Source: DATLGB01 sp038258425 (GTDB lineage Bacteria; Actinomycetota; Thermoleophilia; Solirubrobacterales; Solirubrobacteraceae). Taken from it: a stretch of 64,000 bases of DNA. The position numbers and the translations under genes were made by a program. The notes below the pieces were generated by a model. That model was not told the origin of the DNA. It searched no databases and was given only the letters and a program-made list of their open reading frames with translations. Positions 8,005 through 16,704 of the stretch are shown one piece after another. Positions within the stretch are counted from its first letter, which is position 1. Each line of letters opens with the position of its first letter. The stretch is taken from the NCBI GenBank assembly GCA_038258425.1, contig JBBSPV010000009.1, forward strand, positions 1-64,000, written 5' to 3'.

Positions 8005-8876
8005 GAGCGGCGCAGGGAGGCGGTGAGCTTCCAACCCAGGCTGTTCGTCGCCTCGGCCAGGGCGCGCTCCGCCTGCAGCACGCGGGCCTCGGCCTCCAGC
8101 GCCCGCCACTGCGCGACCACGCGCGCGGCGGCCGTCTCGGCTTCGGCGCGCAGCGCCCGATCCTGCCAGCTGCCGGCGCCCTCGCCGACGTGCGCCATCC
8201 GCCCATCCCACTTCTCCCCGACGCGGATGTGCGCCCGAGTCCACTCGTCGAGGTCGGGGATCATCTGCAGCGGCCGATGGTGGATCGCGCGGAAGTCCGC
8301 CGTGACGACCTTGCGTCCGCGCTCGCGGACCTGGAGGCAGAAGTCGAGGTCGTAGCCGTGGAAGCCGCCGAGCGCCACGTCGAAGCGGACCTCGCGGGCG
8401 ACCCAGGGCGAGAGGACGAGGACGAAGCCGTCCAGCGTCTCGACCTCGCCCGTCCGCGCGTAGGGCGGGGCGTCGGACCAGTCCCATGAGAAGGCGGGGA
8501 GATCGCCCCCGCCGTGCTCGTCGTAGCGGTTGGCGAAGGACGCCTGCGTCACCGATCCCTCCCACCAGGCGATGGACCGCACGCCGATGGCGCCGACGCA
8601 CCCGACGAGCCCGACTTCCGGATCCTCCAAGGCCCGGCGCGCGATCGCACAGAAGCCGTCCGTGACGAGCTCGGCGTCCTGATGCACGAGCACGAGCGCC
8701 TCGAGGTCCTCGAGGCCCGCGGCGCGGTCGAGGATGGCGTTGTAGCTCTCGAAGATCGTCCCGGTGGCCGGCCCGTCGAGCACCACGCTGTCGGGCTCCG
8801 CCGCCCGGCGGATCCCCGGCAGCGCGCAGCGCGCGTGGACGTCGGGCTTGGTCACGGCGGTGGCGAACGCGATCAC
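8001..8876 (-). CDS. StrF-like glycosyltransferase with C-terminal coiled coil (paralogue 2)
   Basis: A 291-residue paralogue of the downstream gene: LEALVLVHQDAEL, VGLVGCVGAIGVRSIAWWEG, VETLDGFVLVLSPWV and FHGYDLDFCLQVRERG appear in the same order, followed by a Glu/Ala/Arg coiled-coil tail. I place the start at GTG 8876 (VIAFATAV, aligned with MIAFACSM of the paralogue) rather than the ATG at 8912. A TACCCT element (8892-8887) lies 10 nt before it, and the longer form would run into the divergent gene. It probably acts in glycan assembly. Confidence 0.75.
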   Translation of the reverse strand: MIAFATAVTKPDVHARCALPGIRRAAEPDSVVLDGPATGTIFESYNAILDRAAGLEDLEALVLVHQDAELVTDGFCAIARRALEDPEVGLVGCVGAIGVRSIAWWEGSVTQASFANRYDEHGGGDLPAFSWDWSDAPPYARTGEVETLDGFVLVLSPWVAREVRFDVALGGFHGYDLDFCLQVRERGRKVVTADFRAIHHRPLQMIPDLDEWTRAHIRVGEKWDGRMAHVGEGAGSWQDRALRAEAETAAARVVAQWRALEAEARVLQAERALAEATNSLGWKLTASLRRS

Positions 8877-8886
8877 GGCGGATCGC

Positions 8887-8896
8887 AGGGTATGGT
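8887..8896. promoter_or_regulatory. bidirectional -10 core, ANNNTANNNT type
   Basis: AGGGTATGGT gives TACCCT on the minus strand, 10 nt before the GTG at 8876. On the plus strand it gives TATGGT, 14 nt before the ATG at 8911. The two hexamers share TA at 8891-8892. Confidence 0.55.
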
Positions 8897-8910
8897 CCCC
8901 GCCCGCAACC

Positions 8911-9678
8911 ATGTGGAACGACAAGACCGTCTCCGTGGTGCTGATGACCTACGCGGAACGCTTCTCCATCCGCGACGTCATCGAGCGCTTCTACGCCACC
9001 GGCCTCGTCGACGAGGTCGTCGTGATCGACAACAACGCCCAGGAGGGCACAGCCGACGAGGTGCGGCGCACGCGGGCCCGGCTCGTCCAGGAGCCGCAGC
9101 AGGGCTACGGGCACGCGACCCGGCGCGGGCTGCGGGAGGCGACGGGGGACCTGGTGGTGCTCACGGAGCCCGACGGCACGTTCCTGCCGGAGGACATCAC
9201 GAAGCTCCTCGTGTACGCGGAGGAGTGCGACGCGGTGTTCGGCACCCGCACGACGCGCGACCTGATCTGGGCCGAGGCGAACATGGACGGCTGGTTGCGC
9301 TGGGGGAACTGGGCGGTGGCCAAGGTGCTCGAGCTGCTCTACAACACGAGCCACCTCTCCGACGTCGGCTGCACCTACCGGGTGCTGCGCCGGGCGACCG
9401 CCGAGTACGTCGCCGAGCGCATGACGGTCGGCGGCAGCCACGCGGGCGTCGAGGTGATGCTGCTGACCATCGCCTCAGGCGCGCGCGTCGTGGAGGTGCC
9501 CGTCAACTACCTGCCCCGGGTCGGGGTCTCGGCGGTCACCGGCAAGCGGCTCGAGGCGATCAAGGTCGGCGTGCAGATGCTCGGGCTGATCGTCCGCTTC
9601 CGCCGCCTGATGCCCCGACAGCTGACACGGGCGGCGCCCTTCGTCGTGGAACGGCGTCCGATCGCGGACGCCCCGTGA
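8911..9678 (+). CDS. GT2 glycosyltransferase, dolichol-phosphate-mannose-synthase-like
   Basis: A 255-residue single-domain GT2 protein. VSVVLMTYAERFSI starts the Rossmann fold, DEVVVIDNNAQEGT is the first acidic turn, GYGHATRRGLREATGD is the family's helix, and LTEPDGTFLPED takes the place of the DXD motif. The GSHAGVEVMLLTIASGARVVEVPVNY strand is typical of polyprenyl-phosphate glycosyltransferases. It probably loads a sugar on a lipid carrier or extends one. No membrane helices follow the catalytic domain. The stop overlaps the next start in GTGA. Confidence 0.8.
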   Translation: MWNDKTVSVVLMTYAERFSIRDVIERFYATGLVDEVVVIDNNAQEGTADEVRRTRARLVQEPQQGYGHATRRGLREATGDLVVLTEPDGTFLPEDITKLLVYAEECDAVFGTRTTRDLIWAEANMDGWLRWGNWAVAKVLELLYNTSHLSDVGCTYRVLRRATAEYVAERMTVGGSHAGVEVMLLTIASGARVVEVPVNYLPRVGVSAVTGKRLEAIKVGVQMLGLIVRFRRLMPRQLTRAAPFVVERRPIADAP

Positions 9679-10361
9679 GCGCGTCGCACTTCGATCGCAT
9701 CGCGGCCGAGTACGACGAGTCGCTGCCACCCCATGTGGTCGAGCACTACCTCGTCAAGCGGGCGCGCTACCTGACCGGGCTGGCGCCGCCCGGCCGCGGC
9801 CTCGACGTCGGCTGCGGCACCGGCGTGCTCGCCGCTCGCCTGGCCGGGGCCGGCTGGGCGATGACGGGATGCGACCCGTCCGACGGGATGCTCGACGTCA
9901 TGCGCGCGGCGACCCCGGCGGTCGAGGCCGTGGTCGCTTCCGGGACCGACCTGCCGTTCGGCGACGACGCCTTCGACCTCGTCTACTGCGTGGCCGTCAT
10001 GCACCACGTCGCGGCTCCGGCCGCCGTACTGGCCACGCTCGGCGAGATGGTCCGCGTCTGCCGGCCGGGCGGCCACGTCGTCGTCTGGGACCACAACCCT
10101 CGCAACCCCTATTGGAAGCACCTGATGGCCCGCGTGCCGCAGGACGACGGATCGGAACGGCTGATTCCCGAAGCAGAGGTCCTTCGCGGTCTGCGAGCCG
10201 GCGGTGGCGAGGTCCTCGCCTCCGAGCCGCTCGGGCTCGTGCCGGACTTCGTCCCGCCCGCCGCGCTGCGCGCCGCCGTGGCCGCGGAGCGCCTCGCCGA
10301 GCGCACACCTGGGCTGCGCCGGCTGTGTGCGCACAACGTCGTGCGGGCCACGAAGCGCTAG
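9675..10361 (+). CDS. class I SAM-dependent methyltransferase (Methyltransf_11)
   Basis: A 228-residue protein with all core motifs: FDRIAAEYDESLPPHV, GLDVGCGTGVLAARLA for SAM binding, GCDPSDGMLDVMR, FDLVYCVAVMHHV and GGHVVVWDHNPRNP. This is the ubiquinone/glycan small-molecule methyltransferase type. GTG at 9675 is coupled to the upstream glycosyltransferase by GTGA overlap, so it probably methylates that enzyme's product. The stop TAG at 10359-10361 lies in a CTAG that also encodes the stop of the convergent gene. Confidence 0.8.
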   Translation: MSASHFDRIAAEYDESLPPHVVEHYLVKRARYLTGLAPPGRGLDVGCGTGVLAARLAGAGWAMTGCDPSDGMLDVMRAATPAVEAVVASGTDLPFGDDAFDLVYCVAVMHHVAAPAAVLATLGEMVRVCRPGGHVVVWDHNPRNPYWKHLMARVPQDDGSERLIPEAEVLRGLRAGGGEVLASEPLGLVPDFVPPAALRAAVAAERLAERTPGLRRLCAHNVVRATKR

Positions 10362-11872
10362 CCGCGCTCCGCGTACTCCGTCAGCGCCAGCCGCGTACTG
10401 CCGGGATACGTGCGGCGCGCGACGGGGCGGAAGCCGGGCGGGACGGCGTTCGTCGTCTCCCGAGCCGCCGGGAGCCCGTCGACGAGGACGACGAAGAGGC
10501 GGCCGCCCCGGGCGGCGGCTGCCGCGCGCCGCACGACCACGGGCGTCGGCTGGGGCAGCGAGACGAACCGGAACGGGTCGTACTTCGCGTCCGCGCGACC
10601 GACGGAATAGACGCGGTGGGGCCGGCGGAAGGACACCTCCATCGAGCCGGGAACGCCGACGGGACTGAGATTGGCGCCGTCGATGACGCTGTCGCCCGGC
10701 GCGGCGCGGCGATCGATGAAGGCGGCCACGGCGCGGTAGTTCGGGCGGTGGAAGGCGGGCCGCTGCAGGATGACGGCGGCGATCGCGAAGGCGGCGAGCC
10801 CGAGCGCCGTCGCCCCGGCCGCCAGCCTCGGCCGCGGCGCGGTCAGCAGCGCCCCCAGGCAGAGGGCGAGTGCCGGCCAGGACGCGGCGAGGTTGCGGGT
10901 GCCGAACACGTTGGACCCCACGGCGCTCGCCAGCGCCTCGCCCACGGGCAGCGAGCAGGCCAGCACCAGGACGAGGACCAGGCCGACGGACGGCTGCCGC
11001 GTGACGCTCCTCCGGCGGGCGATCAGGCCGGCGGCGGCGACCACAATCGCGAGCGCCAGGAGGACCAGCGCCGCGAGGCCGGGCAGCGCGCGCAGGCTTG
11101 CGCCCTCGCTGGCGTAGGGATAGCCGATCACCCAGTGCGACAGGCCGACCACCGTGGAGTGGACGTCGAACGGCTGCAGCGCCGAGAGGATCTTCGTCGT
11201 CTGCGAGCCCAGATCGCCCCGCAACCCCGGAAGCCACGGCGCGAAGGCGACCGCAGCCGCCAGGTTGGCCACCAGCGCCGGCCTCCGAGCCGCGGGATGG
11301 GCCCACAGCACCCAGGCGAGCTGGCCCGCGAGCGCGAAGGCGCTCGTGTAGTGGCTGTACATGGCCAGGCAGGAGGCCACGGCGTAGAGCACCCACCAGC
11401 GCGCGCGGCGGCGCTCGACCGCCAGCAGCAGCGCGAGCGTCGAGAGGGCCACGAGTGCCATCACGAGCGCGTACGCGCGTGCCTCGGCCGAGTAGAAGAC
11501 CATGAACGGGGACAGCGCCGTCAGCGCCGCCGCGACGAGCCCCGCCCGACGGCCGACGCTGCGCAGCCCCACGGCGTAGACCAGCGGGATGGTGAGGACG
11601 CCCGCCACCAGCGACGGGGCCCGCAGGAGCTCCGGCGTGAGCCCGGGCTGGGTGGTCAGCCAGGCGAGCGCGAAGTACAGCGGCGGCGTGATCTCCGCGT
11701 CCGTGTGCACCGTCGAGACCACGTGCGGGAGCCCGTGGCCGGCCAGGATCCAGCGCGTCGACAGCTCGTCCGCGTTCAGGCTCTGGGTCGCGAAGACGAC
11801 CCGGAGCACGAGGCCGCCGAGGGTCAGGGCGACGAGCGCCGCCACGGTCGGATCGACGCGGCGCCTCCCCAT
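10358..11872 (-). CDS. GT39-type membrane glycosyltransferase (PMT/ArnT-like)
   Basis: A 504-residue polytopic protein with about 10-11 predicted membrane helices in residues 8-395. It has a soluble C-terminal domain of about 110 residues. The first extracytoplasmic loop carries NADELSTRW, the acidic DE pair expected for GT-C enzymes using polyprenyl-phosphate sugars, followed by TPPLYFALAW, typical of the GT39/PMT_2 family. It likely transfers a lipid-linked sugar to a surface glycan or protein on the outer face. The start ATG at 11872 is 8 nt after TAGGGT (11886-11881). The open frame extends upstream through the divergent gene but has no support there. Confidence 0.8.
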   Translation of the reverse strand: MGRRRVDPTVAALVALTLGGLVLRVVFATQSLNADELSTRWILAGHGLPHVVSTVHTDAEITPPLYFALAWLTTQPGLTPELLRAPSLVAGVLTIPLVYAVGLRSVGRRAGLVAAALTALSPFMVFYSAEARAYALVMALVALSTLALLLAVERRRARWWVLYAVASCLAMYSHYTSAFALAGQLAWVLWAHPAARRPALVANLAAAVAFAPWLPGLRGDLGSQTTKILSALQPFDVHSTVVGLSHWVIGYPYASEGASLRALPGLAALVLLALAIVVAAAGLIARRRSVTRQPSVGLVLVLVLACSLPVGEALASAVGSNVFGTRNLAASWPALALCLGALLTAPRPRLAAGATALGLAAFAIAAVILQRPAFHRPNYRAVAAFIDRRAAPGDSVIDGANLSPVGVPGSMEVSFRRPHRVYSVGRADAKYDPFRFVSLPQPTPVVVRRAAAAARGGRLFVVLVDGLPAARETTNAVPPGFRPVARRTYPGSTRLALTEYAERG

Positions 11873-11880
11873 GGCCGCGC

Positions 11881-11890
11881 ACCCTACGAT
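11881..11890. promoter_or_regulatory. bidirectional -10 core, ANNNTANNNT type
   Basis: ACCCTACGAT gives TAGGGT on the minus strand, 8 nt before the ATG at 11872. On the plus strand it gives TACGAT, 9 nt before the ATG at 11900. The hexamers share TA at 11885-11886. The start codons are only 27 bp apart, which leaves no space for separate promoters. Confidence 0.6.
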
Positions 11891-11899
11891 GTCGCGCCG

Positions 11900-13585
11900 A
11901 TGGCCGTCCCCAGTCCTCCGCGCCCCTCCGAACCCGCCCGGATCACCGGCGAGCGGGTGTCGAGTCCCGCCGGCGGCTTCAACCCCACCTGGCAGCGACA
12001 CGTCGCCGCCTACGGGCTCGCCGCGGCCCACCTCGGACCGGGCCGGGTGCTCGACCTCGGGTGCGGCGTTGGCCACTCCTACCACCTGCTGCACCCGCGG
12101 GAGACCGTCGGGGTCGACGTCGACGCACAGGCGCTGGCAGGTCAGGAGCGCCCGACGGTGGTGGCCGACATGCGCGACCTGCCCTTCGAAGCGGACAGCT
12201 TCGCCTCCGTCGTGTCGGTGCAGTCCCTCGAGCACGTGCCGGACCCGGAGCGCGCCGTCGCCGAGGTCGCCCGGGTGCTCGAGCCGGGCGGCGTGGCCAT
12301 CTTCGTCACGCCCAACCGCCTGACGCTGGGTCGCCCGGACGAGATCATCGACCCGTACCACCACGTCGAGTTCGACGCCGGCGAACTGCGGGAGCTGTGC
12401 GAGCGGCACTTCGCAGGGGTCGGCGTGGCCGGGATCTTCGGCTCCGCCCGGTACATGGCGCTCTTCGACGAGGAGCGCGCGAAGCTCGACCGGCTGCTGG
12501 CGCTCGACCCGCTGCGGCTCCGCCGGCTCGTCCCCATGGCGGTGCGCCGCCGACTCTACGATCTCCTGCTGCGCGGCCACCGGCGGACGGCGGACCCCCG
12601 CGCCACGGAGATCGCACCCGAGGACTTCTTCCTGGCCGAGACCCGCCTGGAGACGGCGCTGGACGTCGTCGCCGTCTGCACGGCCCCCAGCCGGGACGCT
12701 GCCACGCGGTGCCGCTGGTGCGGCGCCGCGCTCGACAGCCGGGACACCCGGCTCGCGGGCCGCGTCCGCTGTCGGCGATGCGGCGCGGCGACCACCGACC
12801 CCGTACCCAGCGAGGCGGTGCTGGCCGGTGCCTACGCCGACTGGTACCGGCCGGCCTCCGGACGCCGCTTCGGCCTCGTCGGCGACGCGGTCCTGCGCCA
12901 CTCGCGCGCCGCCCTCGCCGGCCGTGTGGACGCCATCGCCCCGCCCGGCGCCGTCCTGGACGTGGGCGCCGGTGACGGCGTCCTGATCGACGCGCTGCGG
13001 GCTCGAGGGCGCGACGCCGTCGGGTTGGAGCGCGACCCGCGGCGTCCCGATCTCCGCGACGAGCCACTCGAGGCGCTGGCACCGGGCTGGGCGGCCGTCG
13101 TCTTCTGGCACGCCCTCGAACACCTTCCCGAGCCCGGCGAGGCGATCCGGCAGGCGGCGCGGTTGCTCGTCCCCGGGGGCGTCGTGGTGATCGCCGTCCC
13201 CAACACGGACAGCCTTCAGGCACGGCTGTTCGGCCCCGACTGGCTGCATCTCGACCCTCCGCGCCACCTCGTCCACCTGTCCACCAGGACGCTCGTGGCC
13301 GGGCTCGACCGTGCGGGGCTGCGGACGGAGCGCACCTCGCCGGTGCGAGGCGGCCAGATCGCCATCGGCTGGCTCGACGGGCTCGTCGGTGCGCTGCCCG
13401 GCGAGCCCGACCTCTACCAGGCCCTGCGCCGCCCGGAGGCGCGCAGCGCGCCCATGTCCCCCGGCCGCCGGGCCTTCGCACTCACCGCCGGCGCGGCGTT
13501 GTCCCCGCTGGCCCTGGCGGGCGCCGCGCTCGAGGTCGCCCTCGGTCGCCCGGGCACCACGTACGTCGAGGCACGTCGTGGCTGA
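11900..13585 (+). CDS. double-domain SAM methyltransferase with internal zinc ribbon
   Basis: A 561-residue fusion of two methyltransferases. Domain 1 has VLDLGCGVGHSY at about 50-61, VVSVQSLEHVPDPERA and GGVAIFVTPNRLT. A CxxC...CxxC zinc ribbon (CRWCGAALD and CRRCGAATTD, about residues 270-296) introduces domain 2, which has VLDVGAGDGVLIDAL near 352, WHALEHLPEPGEAI and GGVVVIAVPNTDSL. The zinc ribbon plus methyltransferase unit resembles the Methyltransf_23 proteins of sugar pathways. The fusion could methylate two positions of one product. ATG 11900 is 9 nt after TACGAT. The stop overlaps the next GTG start by 8 bp. Confidence 0.8.
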   Translation: MAVPSPPRPSEPARITGERVSSPAGGFNPTWQRHVAAYGLAAAHLGPGRVLDLGCGVGHSYHLLHPRETVGVDVDAQALAGQERPTVVADMRDLPFEADSFASVVSVQSLEHVPDPERAVAEVARVLEPGGVAIFVTPNRLTLGRPDEIIDPYHHVEFDAGELRELCERHFAGVGVAGIFGSARYMALFDEERAKLDRLLALDPLRLRRLVPMAVRRRLYDLLLRGHRRTADPRATEIAPEDFFLAETRLETALDVVAVCTAPSRDAATRCRWCGAALDSRDTRLAGRVRCRRCGAATTDPVPSEAVLAGAYADWYRPASGRRFGLVGDAVLRHSRAALAGRVDAIAPPGAVLDVGAGDGVLIDALRARGRDAVGLERDPRRPDLRDEPLEALAPGWAAVVFWHALEHLPEPGEAIRQAARLLVPGGVVVIAVPNTDSLQARLFGPDWLHLDPPRHLVHLSTRTLVAGLDRAGLRTERTSPVRGGQIAIGWLDGLVGALPGEPDLYQALRRPEARSAPMSPGRRAFALTAGAALSPLALAGAALEVALGRPGTTYVEARRG

Positions 13586-14351
13586 CGCCGCCGCACCGCG
13601 GGTCGTCGTGGTCATGCCGGCGCGCCAGGCGGCGCTGACGCTGCGTGCCACCTTCGACGCCATCCCGCAGGACGTCGTCGACGAGGTGATCCTCGTCGAC
13701 GACTCGTCGACGGACGAGACGGTGACGCTCGCCCGCGAGCTGCCCATCCACCTCGTCTGGCACCCCCACCAGGTCGGCTACGGCGGGAACCAGAAGACGT
13801 GCTACCTCGAGGCGCTCAACCGCGACGCCGACATCGTCGTGATGCTCCACCCCGACGGGCAGTACGAGCCGGAGCTCATTCCGCGCATGCTCGACCCGAT
13901 CCTGCGCGGCGAGGCCGACCTCGTGCTGGGCTCGAGACTGCTCGAACCGGGCGCGGCGCTCGCCGCCGGCATGCCCCGGTGGAAGTACCTCGCCAACCGG
14001 TTGTTGACCACCATCGAGAACCGCATCATGGGCACGCAGCTCTCCGAGGCCCACACGGGCTACCGCGCCTACTCGCGCAACCTGCTCCTCACGGTGCCGT
14101 TCCTGCGCAACTCGCTGGACTTCGTCTTCGACTCCGAGCTGCTCATGCAGGCGTCGCACCTCGGCTTCGCCATCACCGAGGTGCCCGCGCGCTGCCGCTA
14201 CTTCGAGGGCATGTCCTCCGTCGGCTTCCGCACCGGCGCCATCTACGGCGCCAAGACGCTGTGGGCGGGCCTGCGGCTGATCCTGCACCGTCGTGGCCTC
14301 CTGCGCTCGCGCCGGTTCACGGCCGCCGGGACGTCAGCGCGACGACCGTGA
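13578..14351 (+). CDS. GT2 glycosyltransferase (polyprenyl-phosphate type)
   Basis: A 257-residue GT2 protein: VVVVMPARQAALTLRATF, DEVILVDDSSTDET, GYGGNQKTCYLEAL, the donor motif LHPDGQYEP, and EAHTGYRAYSRNLL with FVFDSELLMQAS. This order is typical of DPM1/ArnC-like enzymes found in glycan clusters. GTG at 13578 (VADAAAPRV) is in frame, precedes the first fold strand and overlaps the upstream methyltransferase by 8 bp, so the pair is probably one transcript. Its last 35 bp overlap the convergent membrane-protein gene. Confidence 0.8.
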   Translation: MADAAAPRVVVVMPARQAALTLRATFDAIPQDVVDEVILVDDSSTDETVTLARELPIHLVWHPHQVGYGGNQKTCYLEALNRDADIVVMLHPDGQYEPELIPRMLDPILRGEADLVLGSRLLEPGAALAAGMPRWKYLANRLLTTIENRIMGTQLSEAHTGYRAYSRNLLLTVPFLRNSLDFVFDSELLMQASHLGFAITEVPARCRYFEGMSSVGFRTGAIYGAKTLWAGLRLILHRRGLLRSRRFTAAGTSARRP

Positions 14352-16677
14352 AGCCCTGCGCGCGGGCGACCGTGCGCAACCGGAAGCGCCGGGAGATCTG
14401 CCGCAACGCCCACACCTGGAGCGGTGCGATGCCGGCGAGCGGCAGCTTCAGCGGGTCAGCGGTCGGAAACGCGGCGAGCGCGCGCAGGGCGGCGAGCCCG
14501 GACGCGTCGAGCAGCATGCGCTCACCGGGTCGCAGGCTCGCCAGCTGGCGACGGAGGTCCGGGAGCCGTTCGCCGGCCACGAAGCTCGTCTCCTGCGGGT
14601 CGCCGAGGAACAGCCGGTTCACGCGCCCGCTGCGCACGAGGATCTCGAGTCCGACGTCCGGCGCCGTCATCACGAGGCTGCGCTGCTCACCCGGCAGGTA
14701 GCGCGTCAGCACCTGCTGACCGGACGCCGCCGCGGCGTCCATCGGCGGCGGGTGACGGAGTCGCCGCAGCGCCCCGCCCAGCGACGGACCCCCCGGGACC
14801 ACGTGCGCGAGCGCCGACCGCCCGAACCGGTCGCCGACGGATGGCCATGCGACCGCCAGCGCCAGCAGCCCGATCGCGACGGCGACGGCGAAGCCCCCGA
14901 TCCTGGCCTCGCGCGGCAGCGTTCGGTCGCGCCGCAGCACACCGAGCCACACCACGGCCAGCAGCAGGACCGGAAAGGCCACGTGCTGCAGGATGTGCGT
15001 CAAGGAGCGATTGTCCCAGTAGGACAGCAGCGCGACGCCGTAGACGGTGAGTCCGGCCAGCGCGATCAGCGCCGTCGGCTCGCGCGCCACGAGCGGATGC
15101 CGGCGCCGCACCAGCTCGACCACCGTCGCGGCCGAAGCCAGGTACGCGGCGCCGATCGGCACGCCGGCCGACCAGCGCGGCACGTCGTAGGTCAGATTGC
15201 CGATCTTGCCCGCCAGGAAGACATGGAGGTAGTCGAGGTACTGGCCCCAGGCCGGCAGCCGGCCGGTGGCGGCGAGCGTCAGGCTCGCGAAGAGGACATG
15301 AGCCACGACGCCGGCCAGCACGGCCCAGGCGCCTTGCACGACGAGCCAGCGCACGCGTCCGGGCCGCGGGCGCAGGCAGGCCTCCGTGACGAGCACCGCG
15401 GCGTAGACCACGGCCGTGTAGACGAGCGCCTCGAGCGAGAAGATGGCGGAGACGCCGATGACCACGAGGGCGCCGACGCGCGCCACCCGGCTCGCGCCCG
15501 GCCAGCGATGCGCCACCACCACGGCCAGCAGCACCGCCATCGGCATCCCGAAGCGCAGCGGCCCGTACTGGGGAAGCGCCCCGACGGGATAGGCCAGTGC
15601 GAAGACCATGGTGACGACGGCCAGGCCGAGCGCGGGCAGCGCGACGGCGCGCGACGCCCCGGCCGCGCGCACCACGACGTAGCCGGCTCCGAACCACAGC
15701 GTCGTCAGCACCGCGTCCAGGAGACCGAACGTCCCGTAGCCGATGGGAAGGAGCCGGAACCATCCGGCCACCAGGTAGATGCTGCCGACGCCGTACTGCG
15801 ATGCGGTGTCGACGAGCATCGCCCCGCCGTGAAGCACCTCGCTCGCCGGACCGAGCAGGAAGTTCTGGTGGAAGCGGATGATCGACGTCTCGAGCGAGAT
15901 GGCCACGCTGCCGGGGGCATCCTCCGGGCGGAAGATGCGCAGATCCGGGACCGCCAGCAGCAGCAGCACGACGGCCAGCAGTTCCAGCACGATGCGCCAC
16001 GCGCGCGGGAGCCGCATTCGCCGGTCGGCGGCCACCGCGACCAGGGCGACGAGGGCGCCCACCGCCAGCCCCACGGGGCTGATGGAGCGCACGGGGGCGA
16101 AGCAGGCGACGGCGACCGGGATCGCCACGGCCGCGAGCGCCCAGGCGCCCGTGCCGTGGACGGCGAGCCGCTCGAGCGCCCGCCACGGTGGGGCGCGGCA
16201 CGCCCGCACGAGGACAGCGGCGGCGGCCAGCGACCAGGCGACGGCGACGACGAGCACCGTCCGAACACCGTCCGGGGCGCCGACCACGCCGGCGGCGCGG
16301 ACCAGGACCAGCCCCCCGACGAGGGTCACGACGAGCCCGGCGACCAGGACGGACAGCGCCCCGACGCCCACGCGCCCGGCGGCGGCGTCGGCCAGCCGGT
16401 TGCCGGCCAGCAGGGCGGCCGGCAGGACCACCACGTAGGCGAGCAGGAGGACGAGCGTCTCGGCGTCCTGGTTCTGCGGCGGAAACGGCGCCGGCAGGGG
16501 TGTCGGGCGGTCGAGCACCATGACGAGCCCGAGCACGAGCCCCCAGCCGGCCGCGGCGAGCACCACGGCGAGGGCCACGGCGGCGAACAGGGGCGCCCGG
16601 GCGCGTTCCGGCGCCGCGGCGGAAGCGGTGCGTGCGTCTGCGCGCTCGCGGCTGATGTCCGCCGCAGACGGTGCCAT
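14317..16677 (-). CDS. large polytopic membrane protein, putative GT-C/oligosaccharide-processing protein
   Basis: A 786-residue protein with roughly 14-16 predicted membrane helices from residue 30 to about 620. A soluble C-terminal domain of about 150 residues contains LPGEQRSLVMTAPDVGLEILVRSGR. Between helices near 270-310 is a long outside loop with RFHQNFLLGP and SQYGVGSIYLVAGWF. The topology (many helices plus a C-terminal globular domain) resembles GT-C transferases and polymerase-like proteins, but I see no certain catalytic signature, so the role is inferred from the neighbouring exporter. The start ATG at 16677 is 9 nt after TAGGAT (16692-16687). Confidence 0.65.
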   Translation of the reverse strand: MAPSAADISRERADARTASAAAPERARAPLFAAVALAVVLAAAGWGLVLGLVMVLDRPTPLPAPFPPQNQDAETLVLLLAYVVVLPAALLAGNRLADAAAGRVGVGALSVLVAGLVVTLVGGLVLVRAAGVVGAPDGVRTVLVVAVAWSLAAAAVLVRACRAPPWRALERLAVHGTGAWALAAVAIPVAVACFAPVRSISPVGLAVGALVALVAVAADRRMRLPRAWRIVLELLAVVLLLLAVPDLRIFRPEDAPGSVAISLETSIIRFHQNFLLGPASEVLHGGAMLVDTASQYGVGSIYLVAGWFRLLPIGYGTFGLLDAVLTTLWFGAGYVVVRAAGASRAVALPALGLAVVTMVFALAYPVGALPQYGPLRFGMPMAVLLAVVVAHRWPGASRVARVGALVVIGVSAIFSLEALVYTAVVYAAVLVTEACLRPRPGRVRWLVVQGAWAVLAGVVAHVLFASLTLAATGRLPAWGQYLDYLHVFLAGKIGNLTYDVPRWSAGVPIGAAYLASAATVVELVRRRHPLVAREPTALIALAGLTVYGVALLSYWDNRSLTHILQHVAFPVLLLAVVWLGVLRRDRTLPREARIGGFAVAVAIGLLALAVAWPSVGDRFGRSALAHVVPGGPSLGGALRRLRHPPPMDAAAASGQQVLTRYLPGEQRSLVMTAPDVGLEILVRSGRVNRLFLGDPQETSFVAGERLPDLRRQLASLRPGERMLLDASGLAALRALAAFPTADPLKLPLAGIAPLQVWALRQISRRFRLRTVARAQGFTVVALTSRRP

Positions 16678-16686
16678 CGCGGTGCA

Positions 16687-16696
16687 ATCCTATAGT
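16687..16696. promoter_or_regulatory. bidirectional -10 core, ANNNTANNNT type
   Basis: ATCCTATAGT gives TAGGAT on the minus strand, 9 nt before the ATG at 16677. On the plus strand it gives TATAGT, which leaves about 38 nt of 5' leader before the ATG at 16741. The hexamers share TA at 16691-16692. Confidence 0.55.
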
Positions 16697-16704
16697 CACC
16701 CGGT

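Noticed and set aside
9869..11899. Long upstream extension of the double methyltransferase frame
   Set aside because: It runs through the methyltransferase and antisense to the GT39-type gene; the first domain and the -10 element both point to ATG 11900.
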